The notes under the pieces: generated by a model | Databases searched by the model: none | What the model was told of the DNA's origin: nothing | Seen by the model: only the letters and a program-made list of their open reading frames with translations | Shown here: piece after piece, positions 25,371-39,700 of the stretch | Numbering within the stretch: position 1 is the first letter of the stretch | Layout: every line of letters starts with the position of its first letter | Made by a program: the position numbers and the translations under genes | From: Oasisia sp. SBJ-2009 | Taxonomy: Eukaryota > Annelida > Polychaeta > Sabellida > Siboglinidae | Assembly: GCA_964017155.1 (NCBI GenBank) | Contig: OZ024854.1 | Location: 11,046,798 to 11,110,797, forward strand | Reading direction: 5' to 3' | Length of the DNA: 64,000 bases

Positions 25371-25990
25371 TGAGTGTGAGATCTTCACATAGTGTTTTAG
25401 AACACTACATATCGGGTGCATTACAAATGGACATGCATTTCACACTTTAAAATATACATTAAATATCATTAATGGAATTCATTAAGCAATTTCCAATTCA
25501 AGACATACAATGTATAGTATTAGAGTAAACGTGTCCAGCTGAGATTAAAAAACATGAGCATAGTTTTAAATAATAATTTTAAATAGATATACAAAAATAT
25601 GTAAATCTTTTACTTAATTGATCTAATTATTAGCTGTAAGCCTATCCCCCTCGGGTAAGCTTAACTCTGGGGTTATTATTTGTACCATCACCTGGATACC
25701 TTTATCCCTGGGGTAATTAACTGTACAGTGTACTTCCAGATAGGATTACACCCGGTGTTACCGCAACAACAACTGATTTAAACCTGCTATGTAAACAATT
25801 ACCCGAAAGATTTCAGAATATACATTATGTATGCATTAATAAAAAAATGTTTTAACAGTAAAATCATGCAACTTCTAATTTTTCCAGTTGAACATACTAA
25901 TAGATTAGTTGTGTTATGATTAACATAATATTACTGCCACAAGTTGTATGAGCTAGAAGTTTCACAAATAATTTGTTTCCCATGACAGTC
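25225..25990. repeat. Dispersed repeat copy 2
   Basis: Second copy of the repeat at 22290-22840, in the same orientation. It contains a (TG)n expansion at 25302-25370, where copy 1 has only a short GTGTGT stretch. Confidence 0.8.
25302..25370. repeat. (TG)n microsatellite
   Basis: An almost pure TG dinucleotide run of about 33 units, embedded in dispersed repeat copy 2. Confidence 0.97.
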
Positions 25991-27427
25991 TAGAATACCA
26001 CAATTGCGCAATCTGACTAAAAATGTGTTATTCCTGAACGATATGGAATGTGATTATAATAGTATATTTTTACAATATATTGGCAATGAGGACCTTCACC
26101 TGAAGGATGTGTAACATGAGATGATGTCATGAAATGTAAACTACAGGCCATACTAAGAGAAACATTACCCTTACACCTGGCAGTAAAACCTACGTAGCAA
26201 CAATAACAGAGTTTGGAATTTTCACCAAAATAGTACACCCATGAAACAACAATAGTGCAATAGCAAAATAGTCTGTATCAGATTGAGTGAAAGTGGAATA
26301 TCACTCGAGCAACATTTGTCAAAACCTTGTATGTAAACTTCATGTTCTTGTATATAGAAACACGTAAATGTAACACATTAAACACCGGTTGCAAGGAATT
26401 CTCATATCACTTAATTAAGACTTTCTACAGGCACTGCCGGGACTACACAAGTCACGGTCACAAACCACTGTGTAACTACTCTGAAGTGTCATGACTTTGC
26501 CAGTTGTCACATCTAGCAGACAGCTGACAACACAATGACTGAATTGGACTACCATCAGAAATGTGACCATTGTCAACTTATGAAGTAAGCAGGTTGGCTG
26601 AGAATTTGTTTCTTCTGAAAAATATTTACGATACCTGAATGACACAAACAGAATCATGTGCACTGCTGAAACATGCCACAAAGATGGGTCTCAATGTTTT
26701 TCTTGAAAAGGTTTCAAATATTTTATGTTTAACTCTCTGTCATGGCCACCAATGTAATCCACCAGTTACAACTACAGTATGATATCCAGGCAGGCTGAGC
26801 AGCTTGTTAATTCAACTCTATTAGTTAACACATGGCACATAATCGTGAGCCCAACCAATCAATAAATCGTGCCACATTACTGATTTAGCCACTTGCACAC
26901 CAGGTTGTGTGATGCTTAAAGTGGTAACTAGGGTATGTAAAAATAGTGCAATGGTGCAAGCCACAGTCGTGTAGTTAGTCTACTAGAACACACTTTTGCT
27001 AGTCACAGAAGACACACTGTGATTGTTGGATTGTGCTAATGTCAAAGGTTATCTTGCACATACATGTAGAGAGCTAGACCACTTCAAACAATTCTTAGCT
27101 CAATTATGGCCAGATGAAACCAAAAAACCTAATAGGTTGTCCAGTATTGTCACCATAGTGGTGTTACCTATGTTGATTTCTTATTTGATTGTATGGCACA
27201 AAATGTAATTGCATAGAGACTTTTATCATATTTCTGGTGCATACTGCAAAACAAATTCCGTACAGTGAATTGCAAATATCCAGTTTCATGTCAACACGTC
27301 TGTTGCTGACAAGATGTCTGACCGACATTTACAGACTTCTTGAACTAACGATATATCCAAAAGTCACCATGAAATAAATCGTTTCAACACCAAACAGTTG
27401 TCTTCCACTAACTGTCAACATTCTTCA
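25991..27427. other. Intergenic; no gene seen
   Basis: Short open frames only, with no recognisable family, no tandem structure and no clear polyadenylation signal for the helicase gene that ends at 27722. Confidence 0.5.
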
Positions 27428-27770
27428 GCAGTGTCACTAGTTAGATGTCGTGTCGCCACTCCGCCCTTCATGACGTCGTGTCGCCACTCCGGCCCTTTAT
27501 GACGTGTCACTAGTTAGATGTCGTGTCGCCACTCCGCCCTTCATGACGTCGTGTCGCCACTCCGGCCCTTTATGACGTGTCACTAGTTAGATGTTGTGTC
27601 GCCACTCCGGCCCTTTTTGACGTGTCACTAGTTAGATGTCGTGTCGCCACTCTGGTCCTTCATGACGCGTCATTAGTTAGATGTCGTGTCGCCACTCCGG
27701 CCCTTCATGACGCGTCATTAGTTAGATGTCGTGTCGCCACTCCGGCCCTTCATGACGTGTCACTGCGCTG
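27428..27770. repeat. About 45-bp minisatellite built from the helicase gene's last codons and stop
   Basis: Each unit repeats, on the minus strand, GTCATGAAGGGCCGGAGTGG and CGACACGACATCTAACTA, the sequence encoding the C-terminal [10 protein letters not shown] and the stop. The outermost copy on the right is the real coding end. About eight further copies or part-copies lie in the 3' UTR, some with an internal duplication of CGTGTCGCCACTCC. Confidence 0.9.
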
Positions 27771-30700
27771 ACTTCACCCTCTGTCCCAACATCTCCAGCA
27801 CTGCCTTTGTCTATAAAGCAACAACCATTTCGACTACAATCATGTGTGTCATACAAAAAATGTGATAATGTAAACATTGTGTTGAGTTTGAACCTGTATT
27901 TGAACAAACAAAATGTAACAAATCACCTAGAATCATTACATATGTACTTCATGACATAGTATGAAGACAACCTGCAGCTATATTTGATCGTCTTCTTTCG
28001 GAAGTGCTTGCCAAAGGAACTACCGGTACTCCGTACGTAAGCCTCATAATTCCATTCTTGAAGAATGTTAATTGGGTTAACTGCAGTCTTGTCTTAAGAA
28101 ATCAGTGGATATCCATCCAATTCAAAGTTGATGAACACTTATTAACTGGGTTAAATCTACATCTGGAAGTTAAATGTGAGCCCAACTACCCTTCAACAGC
28201 TAAGATTCACAACAAACTTCTTAAGTTACAAACATGAGACTGTGCAAACTGTCTTAAAGATACAATCGAGGTGTAGGTGTCACTTTGACATGACTGGGGT
28301 GTGGATGTCACTTTGACATGACTGGGGTGTGGATGTCACTTTGACATGACTGGGGTGTGGATGTCACTTTGACATGACTGGGGTGTGGATGTCACTTTGA
28401 CATGACTGGGGTGTGGGTGTCACTTTGACATGACTGGGGTGTGGATGTCACTTTGACATGACTGGGGTGTGGATGTCACTTTGACATGACTGGGGTGTGG
28501 GTGTCACTTTGACATAACTGGGTGTGGATGTCACTTTGACATGACTGGGGTGTAGGTGTCACTTTGACATGACTGGGGTGTGGATGTCACTTTGACATGA
28601 CTGGGGTGTAGGTGTCACTTTGACATGATCGAAGTGGGGATAGTACTTTGACATGAACGTGGTGTGGATGTCACTTTGATATGATCAAAGTTTGGATGTC
28701 ACTTTGACATGAACGTGGTGTGGATGTCACATGATGTCTCACCATCGATGATGTCATCAAGTTTCATGTCAGCCAATCGCTGGAGAACGTCGCCTGCAGC
28801 TGAGTCTCCACTGACCAACTCACAGCCGGTGTATGCCCCGTGACTACAGCATTCCTGCAGCAACCTATCACAACACAGGTCAAAGATCAATTACTCTCAT
28901 CCAGACAACCTATCAGTTGTCTCAAGTAGAAGAAAAGTAGACCATAAAAACACACAGAAGTAAATAACAACAACATGCATTGTGTTCTCTGAAATACACC
29001 ACCTGTTGCTGGATCAGAGGCCATTTATAAACAAACAAACATGTTTCAATAAAAAAGTATGTGTTTCACATGAAGTAACTGCAAGAAGTGATACGTCCAG
29101 GTAGAGTGTAGGTTAGTGCACTCACATGTCCCAGTACTTGTCCTTGGCCAGTATGGTAGGGTTGCCAACGACAATCAGAAGGGCCTTGGCTCTGGTCACG
29201 GCCACGTTGAAGCGCTGAAAAAGTCAGACGCAATTTACACATTACACATACTTCAGACGATGAAAGTGAAAGAAAACAAGTTTTATCTTTTACACTTTGA
29301 TGTGAAACATTATCGCTAATAATATGTAATTAATCTACATGTAGACATAAAACACATAAGATGTCGCATTCATTTCACTGAGTAAAACAGTACAAGAAAT
29401 TGTTATTACTGTGAACTGGAAAACTTGGATTTAACAAGAGTTAACAAGATTGCCACCCTGAGAATTAACTCTAGATGGCAGATGGACAAGGAAGCCGCTT
29501 GCTATATCGAGAGTCCAGCCATGTTATGCACATGGATCCTGCCCTTCTGAGGTATGTATCAATTTTTTTAACGTATTCATGCTACTTAACTTCAGGTATG
29601 CTGCAATGAGGACCAACTTCCAGCAACTTATCTGTCAGTAATTTTAGTTTCCTACAAGAGAGATGATGATCTGACACCACACGCCTCACGCTTAACTAAT
29701 GAGGATCTGAAATGAGCCTCTGACATGGGCTTTACCTTAAACAGAGGAGGACATGACATGACAAGCCTTACACTTGACATATGAGGTTTGAATACAATAC
29801 AACGAGTCACCTTTGGGTTGTCGAGGAAGCCAATTCTGTACTCTGTGTCGAGTGTCAGGAAGTCGGGGTTGCTTCTAACGGTGGAGATGATGATGACGCG
29901 TCGTTCCTGACCCTGGAAGTCTTCGACTGACCCTGTCTTCACATCGTCATGGCGACGTTTCTTCAGAATTTTCTGCAGCTTCTGGACCTGAGCAGAAATG
30001 AATAATAATAAGAATATCGAAATGGTAAGATGACATAAAAATAAACACATTCAATAAATTTTGATTGTTTTGTTATACTTCATTAAAAGCACCTTGTACT
30101 TATATCATCGACATCTAATATTGTTCGGGAAGAACCATTTCCACTGATAAGTTCTAACCTTCTGTTCAATAGCATTTGTTATATAGTAATGAGTAATTTG
30201 GGGCACTGTTGGACATTAAAGATTTACTTACTTGCAATTAAAAGGACACCATTATACAATCACAAAACAAGAACATGTAAAGTGAAGAATACAATTTGTC
30301 GTGATTTGCCAATTTAAGGGCATTTTTGCTTATGTATCATCTAATTCTTGATCAACTGTTATTTTGGAAGCATGTGGGCAGTTAAGCTAAATGTGTGTGA
30401 ACATGGATGATACTGTGAATGCAGAGAAATGAAAGAACATTACCCTAGACATCAAAACAACTACCCGTCCAATGATCTCCACCCTACCTGCTTCCTGTAG
30501 GGTGATATGATGCCGATGTCCGTCTGCGTGACCTTCAACCCCCGGGTCGCCAGCAGTTTGTCGACGTAGTCCATCACGACCGACACCTCAGTGGGGTTGA
30601 AGAAGGAGGGATTGTTTTCTTCCCTCATGTCTGCCCCCACAACCCCGTGGAAGATGAGAGGGAAGCCTTTTTGAGGGAGCCCCTCCCACTGGCACAGCGA

Positions 30701-33700
30701 CTCCCGTAGAAGTTTGTCTGCGCACGGCTTCAGTTCGTCGTCATAGAAACACTCGTTGGGCAGCTTGAGGATGGCCGGGTGGGAGCGGTAGTTGCACACG
30801 AGCTTCGTGACAAACCTCGCGTCGTAGACGTCGTCACAGCATCTGTAGATGTCACACGTCTCCATGTAGCGCTCAATGAGGGACGTCTCTGGAAACCAAA
30901 AGTTTTTATCATTTATGAAATGATGTGCCATGTCCCATCCAAATAGTTCCAGTATGATTTATGTTTCATCTACTGAATAAGCTCAGAGAGAGAAAGTAAG
31001 AGAGAGTGAGAGTAACTTTATTCATCAGAACAGACGGTTCAAAGTGGTATTCTATTCTGCAGTTAGATCACCTTTTCCCTTTGATTTCAGCCATTTTAAA
31101 ATGAGACACAGATTTCAATCATTAAATGTTAAATAACACAAAAGAATTAACTTAAAACCATTGAATGGATTGATGATGAGGCGTCTTGAAATATTCGAAT
31201 TAAAAAAAAAAGTTTCTTGACCTCTCTAATAATGATGAAGTCAGTGTTTACATTATTTCAATACCAGTGCTCACATCCTAGGCAGAACTCATTGGCCATA
31301 CAGTGCCATTATATAACGTTAGAGGAACAGCACTGTTTCCATCCTGTCCCTCAATTTTAAGTATAAGTGCAGTTATTACACGACTTGCCACAGAAAAGAG
31401 GGTAGCAAAATTATGATGTAAAGTTAAAATTATACCTCACTTGTCGACATATATTCAATCACTTAGTATTCATTGCTAAAAATATGGAATAGTATAAGTG
31501 TGGTATTTTGAGTAAATAGGTTTTCATGAAAATGCCTACAAAAACCAGACATTTAGTATTTCGTTTTGCATTATTAATCAAGAGAAATAAACCAGATGTA
31601 AAAGGTGCTTGTATTTCTGCAAATAATTTTGGGCGCTCATGCAGAATAGGCCTGAACAACTTTATACCCAGCTCACTGAGGCAAGTGACACGTTGTGCTG
31701 AACGGGCGGCGGAAACAGCTGTTAGTTTGACACAAGTAAATACCACAGCAAATAAGATGGAAATGAGTAAATTACAAATGTCATCATGTACAGACCTAGA
31801 CCCCAGCTTCTGGCAATGGGGGAGCGAATGACAGGCCCCAGTTGTTTAGGGTCTCCAGCCAGCACTATCTGACCCCCATGGTCACTGTCAATGATTCCCG
31901 CGATAGCAACGAGGGCTTCCGGTTCGACGGCGTGACCCGCTTCATCAATGAACACGTGGGTGAAGTGTCCTCTGGGAAACTTGGCCGACACCAGTCTACA
32001 AGTAGCCAATCACAGCACTTTATTACACACCTACAAACACATTCTAAGCAGCAAACATTAACTATAAAGCACACGTCATTTTTACTAGCAACACTTGGAG
32101 CAACTCGACAATGGATTGTCGAGAATAGCCTTACAAACCTGTTGTCACAGTGGTGATGATGACACAGTGGTGGTGATGATGACACAGTGGTGGTGATGAT
32201 GACACAGTGGTGGTGATGATGACATATTGGTGGTGATGATGACACAGTGGTGGTGATGATGACACAGTGGTGGTGGTTATGACACAGTGGTGATGATGAT
32301 GACACAGTGGTGGTGATGATGACACAGTGGTGGTGATGATGACCCTGTGGTGGTGATGATGACATAGTGGTGGTGATGATGACTTATTGGTGGTGATGAC
32401 AGTGGTGGTGATGATGACACAGTGGTGGTGATGATGACATAGTAGTGGTGGTGATGACACAGTGGTGGTGATGATGACACAGTGGTGGTGATGATGACAG
32501 TGGTGGTGGTGATGACACAGTGGTGGTGGTGATGACACAGTGGTTGTGGTGATGACCCAGTGGTGGTGTTGATGACACAGTGGTGGTGGTGATGACACAG
32601 TGATTGTGGTGATGACACAGTGGTGGTGTTGATGACACAGTGGTGGTGGTGATGACACAGTGTTAGTGATGATGACACAGTGGTGGTGATGATGACACAG
32701 TGGTGGTGATGACGACACAGTGGTGGTTATGACGACACATTGGTGGTGGTGATGACACAGTGGTGGTGGTGATGACACAGTGGTGGTGATGATGACATAG
32801 TAGTGGTGGTGATGGCGCAGTGGAGGTGATGATGACACAGTGGTGGTGGTGATGACACAGTGGTGGTAGTGATGACGCAGTGGTGGTGGTGATGACGCAG
32901 TGGTGGTAGTGATGACACAGTGGTGGTGGTGATGATGCAGTGGTGGTGGTGATGACACAACGGTGGTGATGATGACAGTGGTAGTGGTGATGACACAGTG
33001 GTGGTGATGATGACACAGTGGTGGTGATGATGACACAGTGGTGGTGGTGATGACACAGTGGTGGTGGTGATGACACAGTGGTGGTGGTGATGACACAGTG
33101 GTGGTGATGATGACATAGTAGTGGTGGTGATGACACAGTGGTGGTGGTGATGACACAACGGTGGTGATGATGACAGTGGTAGTGGTGATGACACAGTGGT
33201 GGTGGTGATGACACAGTGGTGGTGGTGACGACACAGTGGTGGTGATGATGACACAGTGGTGGTGGTGATGACACAGTGGTGGTGGTGGTGATGACACAGT
33301 GGTGGTGGTGATGACACAGTGGTGGTGATGACACAGTGGTGGTATTGATGACACAGTGGTGGTATTGATGACACAGTGGTGGTGATGATGACACAATGGT
33401 GGTATTGATGACAAAATGGTGGTGATGATGACACTACACTCACCTGCCTGCTGTCACAGTGGTGGTGATGATGACACAGTGGTGGTGATGATGACATAGT
33501 AGTGGTGGTGATGACACAGTGGTGGTGATGATGACACAGTGGTGGTGATGATGACAGTGGTGGTGGTGATGACACAGTGGTGGTGGTGATGACACAGTGG
33601 TTGTGGTGATGACCCAGTGGTGGTGTTGATGACACAGTGGTGGTGGTGATGACACAGTGATTGTGGTGATGACACAGTGGTGGTGTTGATGACACAGTGG

Positions 33701-36700
33701 TGGTGGTGATGACACAGTGTTAGTGATGATGACACAGTGGTGGTGATGATGACACAGTGGTGGTGATGACGACACAGTGGTGGTTATGACGACACATTGG
33801 TGGTGGTGATGACACAGTGGTGGTGGTGATGACACAGTGGTGGTGATGATGACATAGTAGTGGTGGTGATGGCGCAGTGGAGGTGATGATGACACAGTGG
33901 TGGTGGTGATGACACAGTGGTGGTAGTGATGACGCAGTGGTGGTGGTGATGACGCAGTGGTGGTAGTGATGACACAGTGGTGGTGGTGATGATGCAGTGG
34001 TGGTGGTGATGACACAACGGTGGTGATGATGACAGTGGTAGTGGTGATGACACAGTGGTGGTGATGATGACACAGTGGTGGTGATGATGACACAGTGGTG
34101 GTGGTGATGACACAGTGGTGGTGGTGATGACACAGTGGTGGTGGTGATGACACAGTGGTGGTGATGATGACATAGTAGTGGTGGTGATGACACAGTGGTG
34201 GTGGTGATGACACAACGGTGGTGATGATGACAGTGGTAGTGGTGATGACACAGTGGTGGTGGTGATGACACAGTGGTGGTGGTGACGACACAGTGGTGGT
34301 GATGATGACACAGTGGTGGTGGTGATGACACAGTGGTGGTGGTGGTGATGACACAGTGGTGGTGGTGATGACACAGTGGTGGTGATGACACAGTGGTGGT
34401 ATTGATGACACAGTGGTGGTATTGATGACACAGTGGTGGTGATGATGACACAATGGTGGTATTGATGACAAAATGGTGGTGATGATGACACTACACTCAC
34501 CTGCCTGCTGTCACAGTGGTGGTGATGATGACACTACACTCACCTGCCTGCTGTCACAGTGGTGGTGATGATGACACTACACTCACCTGCCTGCTGTCAC
34601 AGTGGTGGTGATGATGATACTGTACTTCATCAACTTTGTCTTGCTGGGGAAGAACATGGCCCGAGTGGATTGGTCGATGTTGCAGCAGGGCTAGAAACAG
34701 AAAACCAAAACTGTCTTCCATGTAGCATTCACTTTATAGACACTGCACAGACGATGCAAAGTTTTGAGTTGTTTTGAATTTAAAAACTTCAGTTTAAGAT
34801 GGCAGTTAATCAATCAGCAATTTATTTGACAAAAAAGGTTTTCAATTATAGCAAGATTCAGCTCTGTCATTACATACAAAGTATTTGTATAAATACATAA
34901 ACAGAAGAGTCAGAACTGAATGTACATAATACTACGTTCACCTTAACTCTGTCGGGCACAGTGGCGATGGAGCGTGAACCTGCGTTCATGCGCAACATCT
35001 GAGTGGTTGGCACATGCGACAGGAGTCGCTCGGCAAGGAGGTCAGAAGCACTGTTGGACGGAGCACAGGCGAGGATGTGGGACGACGGCAGCACACGCAG
35101 CACCTACAACAACCACTGTCAGATAACAGCAGCACACACAACACCTACAACGACCACTGTCAGACAGCAGCAGCACACGCAACACCTACAACAACCACTG
35201 TCAGACAACAGCAGCACTCGCAGCACCTACAACCACTGTCAGACAACAGCAGCAGACGCAACACCTACAACAACCACTGTCAGACAACAGCAGCACACGC
35301 AACACCTACAACAACCACTGTCAGACAGCAGCAGCACACACAACACCTACAACAACCACTGTCAGACAACAGCAGCACACACAACACCTACAACAACCAC
35401 TGTCAGACAACAGCAGCACACGCAACACCTACAACAACCACTGTCAGACAACAGCAGCACACACAACACCTACAACAACAACTGTCAGACAACAGCAGCA
35501 CGCAGCACCTACAACAACCACTGTCAGACAACAGCAGCACACACAACACCTACAACAACCACTGTCAGACAACAGCAGCAGACGCAACACCTACAACAAC
35601 ATCTGTCAGACAACAGCAGCAGACGCAACACCTAAAACAACCACTGTTAGACAACAGCAGCACGCAGCCCCTACAACAACCACTGTCAGACAACAGCAGC
35701 ACGCAGCCCCTACAACAACCACTGTCAGACAACAACAGCACACACAACACCTACAGCAACCACTGTCAGATAACAGCAGCACACACAACACCTACAATGA
35801 CCACTGTCAGACAGCAGCAGCACACGCAACACCTACAACAACCACTGTCAGACAACAGCAGCACACACAACACCTACAACAACTGTCAGACAACAGCAGC
35901 ACACGCAACACCTACAACAACCACTGTCAGACAACAGCAGCACGCAGCCCCTACAACAACCACTGTCAGACAACAACAGCACACACAACACCTACAACAA
36001 CCACTGTCAGATAACAGCAGCACACACAACACCTACAACGACCACTGTCAGACAGCAGCAGCACACGCAACACCTACAACAACCACTGTCAGACAACAGC
36101 AGCACACACAACACCTACAACAACTGTCAGATAACAGCAGCACACGCAACACCTACAACAACAACTGTCAGACAACAGCCGCACGCAGCCCCTACAACAA
36201 CCACTGTCAGACAACAGCAGCACGCAGCCCCTACAACAACCACTGTCAGACAACAACAGCACACACAACACCTACAACAACCACTGTCAGATAACAGCAG
36301 CACACACAACACCTACAACGACCACTGTCAGACAGCAGCAGCACACGCAACACCTACAACAACCACTGTCAGACAACAGCAGCACTCGCAGCACCTACAA
36401 CCACTGTCAGACAACAGCAGCAGACGCAACACCTACAACAACCACTGTCAGACAGCAGCAGCACACACAACACCTACAACAACCACTGTCAGACAGCAGC
36501 AGCACACACAACACCTACAACAACCACTGTCAGACAACAGCAGCACACGCAACACCTACAACAACCACTGTCAGACAACAGCAGCACACACAACACCTAC
36601 AACAACCACTATCAGACAACAGCAGCACACGCAACACCTACAACAACCACTGTCAGACAACAGCAGCACACACAACACCTACAACAACAACTGTCAGACA

Positions 36701-39700
36701 ACAGCAGCACGCAGCACCTACAACAACCACTGTCAGACAACAGCAGCACACTCAACACACCTACAACAACCACTGTCAGACAACAGCAGCAGACGCAACA
36801 CCTACAACAACATCTGTCAGACAACAGCAGCAGACGCAACACCTAAAACAACCACTGTTAGACAACAGCAGTACACTCAACACCTACAACAACCACTGTC
36901 AGACAACAGCAGCACACGCAACACCTACAACAACCACTGTCAGACAACAGCAGGCAGGACACGCAACACCTACAACAACCACTGTCAGACAACAGCAGCA
37001 CACACAACACCTACAACAACCACTGTCAGACAACAGCAGCACTCGCAACACCTACAACAACCACTGTCAGACAGCAGCAGCACTCGCAACACCTACAACA
37101 ACCACTGTCAGACAACAGCAGCGCACGCAACACCTACAACAACCACTGTCAGACAACAGCAGCACACGCAACACCTACAACAACCACTGTCAGACAACAG
37201 CAGCACACACAACATCTACAACAACAACTGTCAGACAACAGCAGCACACGCAACACCTACAACAACAACTGTCAGACAACATCAGCACGCAGCACCTACA
37301 ACAACCACTGTCAGACAACAGCAGCACACGCAACACCTACAACAACCACTGTCAGACAGCAGCAGCACACACAACACCTACAACAACCACTGTCAGACAA
37401 CATCAGCGCACGCAACACCTACAACAACCACTGTCAGACAACATCAGCACACGCAACACCTACAACAACCACTGTCAGACAACAGCAGCACACACAACGC
37501 CTACAACAACTGTCAGACAACAGCAGCACACGCAACACCTACAACAACCACTGTCAGACAACAGCAGCACGCAGCCCCTACAACAACCACTGTCAGACAA
37601 CAGCAGCACGCAGCCCCTACAACAACCACTGTCAGACAACAACAGCACACACAACACCTACAACAACCACTGTCAGATAACAGCAGCACACACAACACCT
37701 ACAACGACCACTGTCAGACAGCAGCAGCACACGCAACACCTACAACAACCACTGTCAGAAAACAGCAGCACACACAACACCTACAACAACTGTCAGACAA
37801 CAGCAGCACACGCAACACCTACAACAACCACTGTCAGACAACAGCAGCACGCAGCCCCTACAACAACCACTGTCAGACAACAACAGCACACACAACACCT
37901 ACAACGACCACTGTCAGATAACAGCAGCACACACAACACCTACAACGACCACTGTCAGACAGCAGCAGCACACGCAACACCTACAACAACCACTGTCAGA
38001 CAACAGCAGCACACACAACACCTACAACAACTGTCAGATAACAGCAGCACATGCAACACCTACAACAACAACTGTCAGACAACAGCAGCACGCAGCCCCT
38101 ACAACAACCACTGTCAGACAACAGCAGCACGCAGCCCCTACAACAACCACTGTCAGACAACAACAGCACACATAACACCTACAACAACCACTGTCAGATA
38201 ACAGCAGCACACACAACACCTACAACGACCACTGTCAGACAGCAGCAGCACACGCAGCACCTACAACAACCACTGTCAGACAACAGCAGCAGACGCAACA
38301 CCTACAACAACATCTGTCAGACAACAGCAGCAGACGCAACACCTACAACAACCACTGTCAGACAACAGCAGCACACTCAACACCTACAACAACCACTGTC
38401 AGACAACAGCAGCAGACGCAACACCTACAACAACATCTGTCAGACAACAGCAGCAGACGCAACACCTAAAACAACCACTGTTAGACAACAGCAGTACACG
38501 CAACACCTACAACAACCACTGTCAGACAACAGCAGCACACGCAACACCTACAACAACCACTGTCAGACAACAGCAGGCAGGACACGCAACACCTACAACA
38601 ACCACTGTCAGACAACAGCAGCACACACAACACCTACAACAACCACTGTCAGACAACAGCAGCACTCGCAACACCTACAACAACCACTGTCAGACAGCAG
38701 CAGCACTCGCAACACCTACAACAACCACTGTCAGACAACAGCAGCGCACGCAACACCTACAACAACCACTGTCAGACAACAGCAGCACACGCAACACCTA
38801 CAACAACCACTGTCAGACAACAGCAGCACACACAACATCTACAACAACAACTGTCAGACAACAGCAGCACACGCAACACCTACAACAACAACTGTCAGAC
38901 AACATCAGCACGCAGCACCTACAACAACCACTGTCAGACAACAGCAGCACACGCAACACCTACAACAACCACTGTCAGACAGCAGCAGCACACACAACAC
39001 CTACAACAACCACTGTCAGACAACATCAGCGCACGCAACACCTACAACAACCACTGTCAGACAACATCAGCACACGCAACACCTACAACAACCACTGTCA
39101 GACAACAGCAGCACACACAACGCCTACAACAACTGTCAGACAACAGCAGCACACGCAACACCTACAACAACCACTGTCAGACAACAGCAGCACGCAGCCC
39201 CTACAACAACCACTGTCAGACAACAGCAGCACGCAGCCCCTACAACAACCACTGTCAGACAACAACAGCACACACAACACCTACAACAACCACTGTCAGA
39301 TAACAGCAGCACACACAACACCTACAACAACTGTCAGACAACAGCAGCACACGCAACACCTACAACAACCACTGTCAGACAACAGCAGCACGCAGCCCCT
39401 ACAACAACCACTGTCAGACAACAACAGCACACACAACACCTACAACGACCACTGTCAGATAACAGCAGCACACACAACACCTACAACGACCACTGTCAGA
39501 CAGCAGCAGCACACGCAACACCTACAACAACCACTGTCAGACAACAGCAGCACACACAACACCTACAACAACTGTCAGATAACAGCAGCACATGCAACAC
39601 CTACAACAACAACTGTCAGACAACAGCAGCACGCAGCCCCTACAACAACCACTGTCAGACAACAGCAGCACGCAGCCCCTACAACAACCACTGTCAGACA

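Noticed and set aside
32131..34500. Histidine- and serine-rich frames of up to 427 codons
   Set aside because: All frames of the 20-bp array are open because the unit has no stop on the minus strand. The array lies inside an intron between phase-matched helicase exons.
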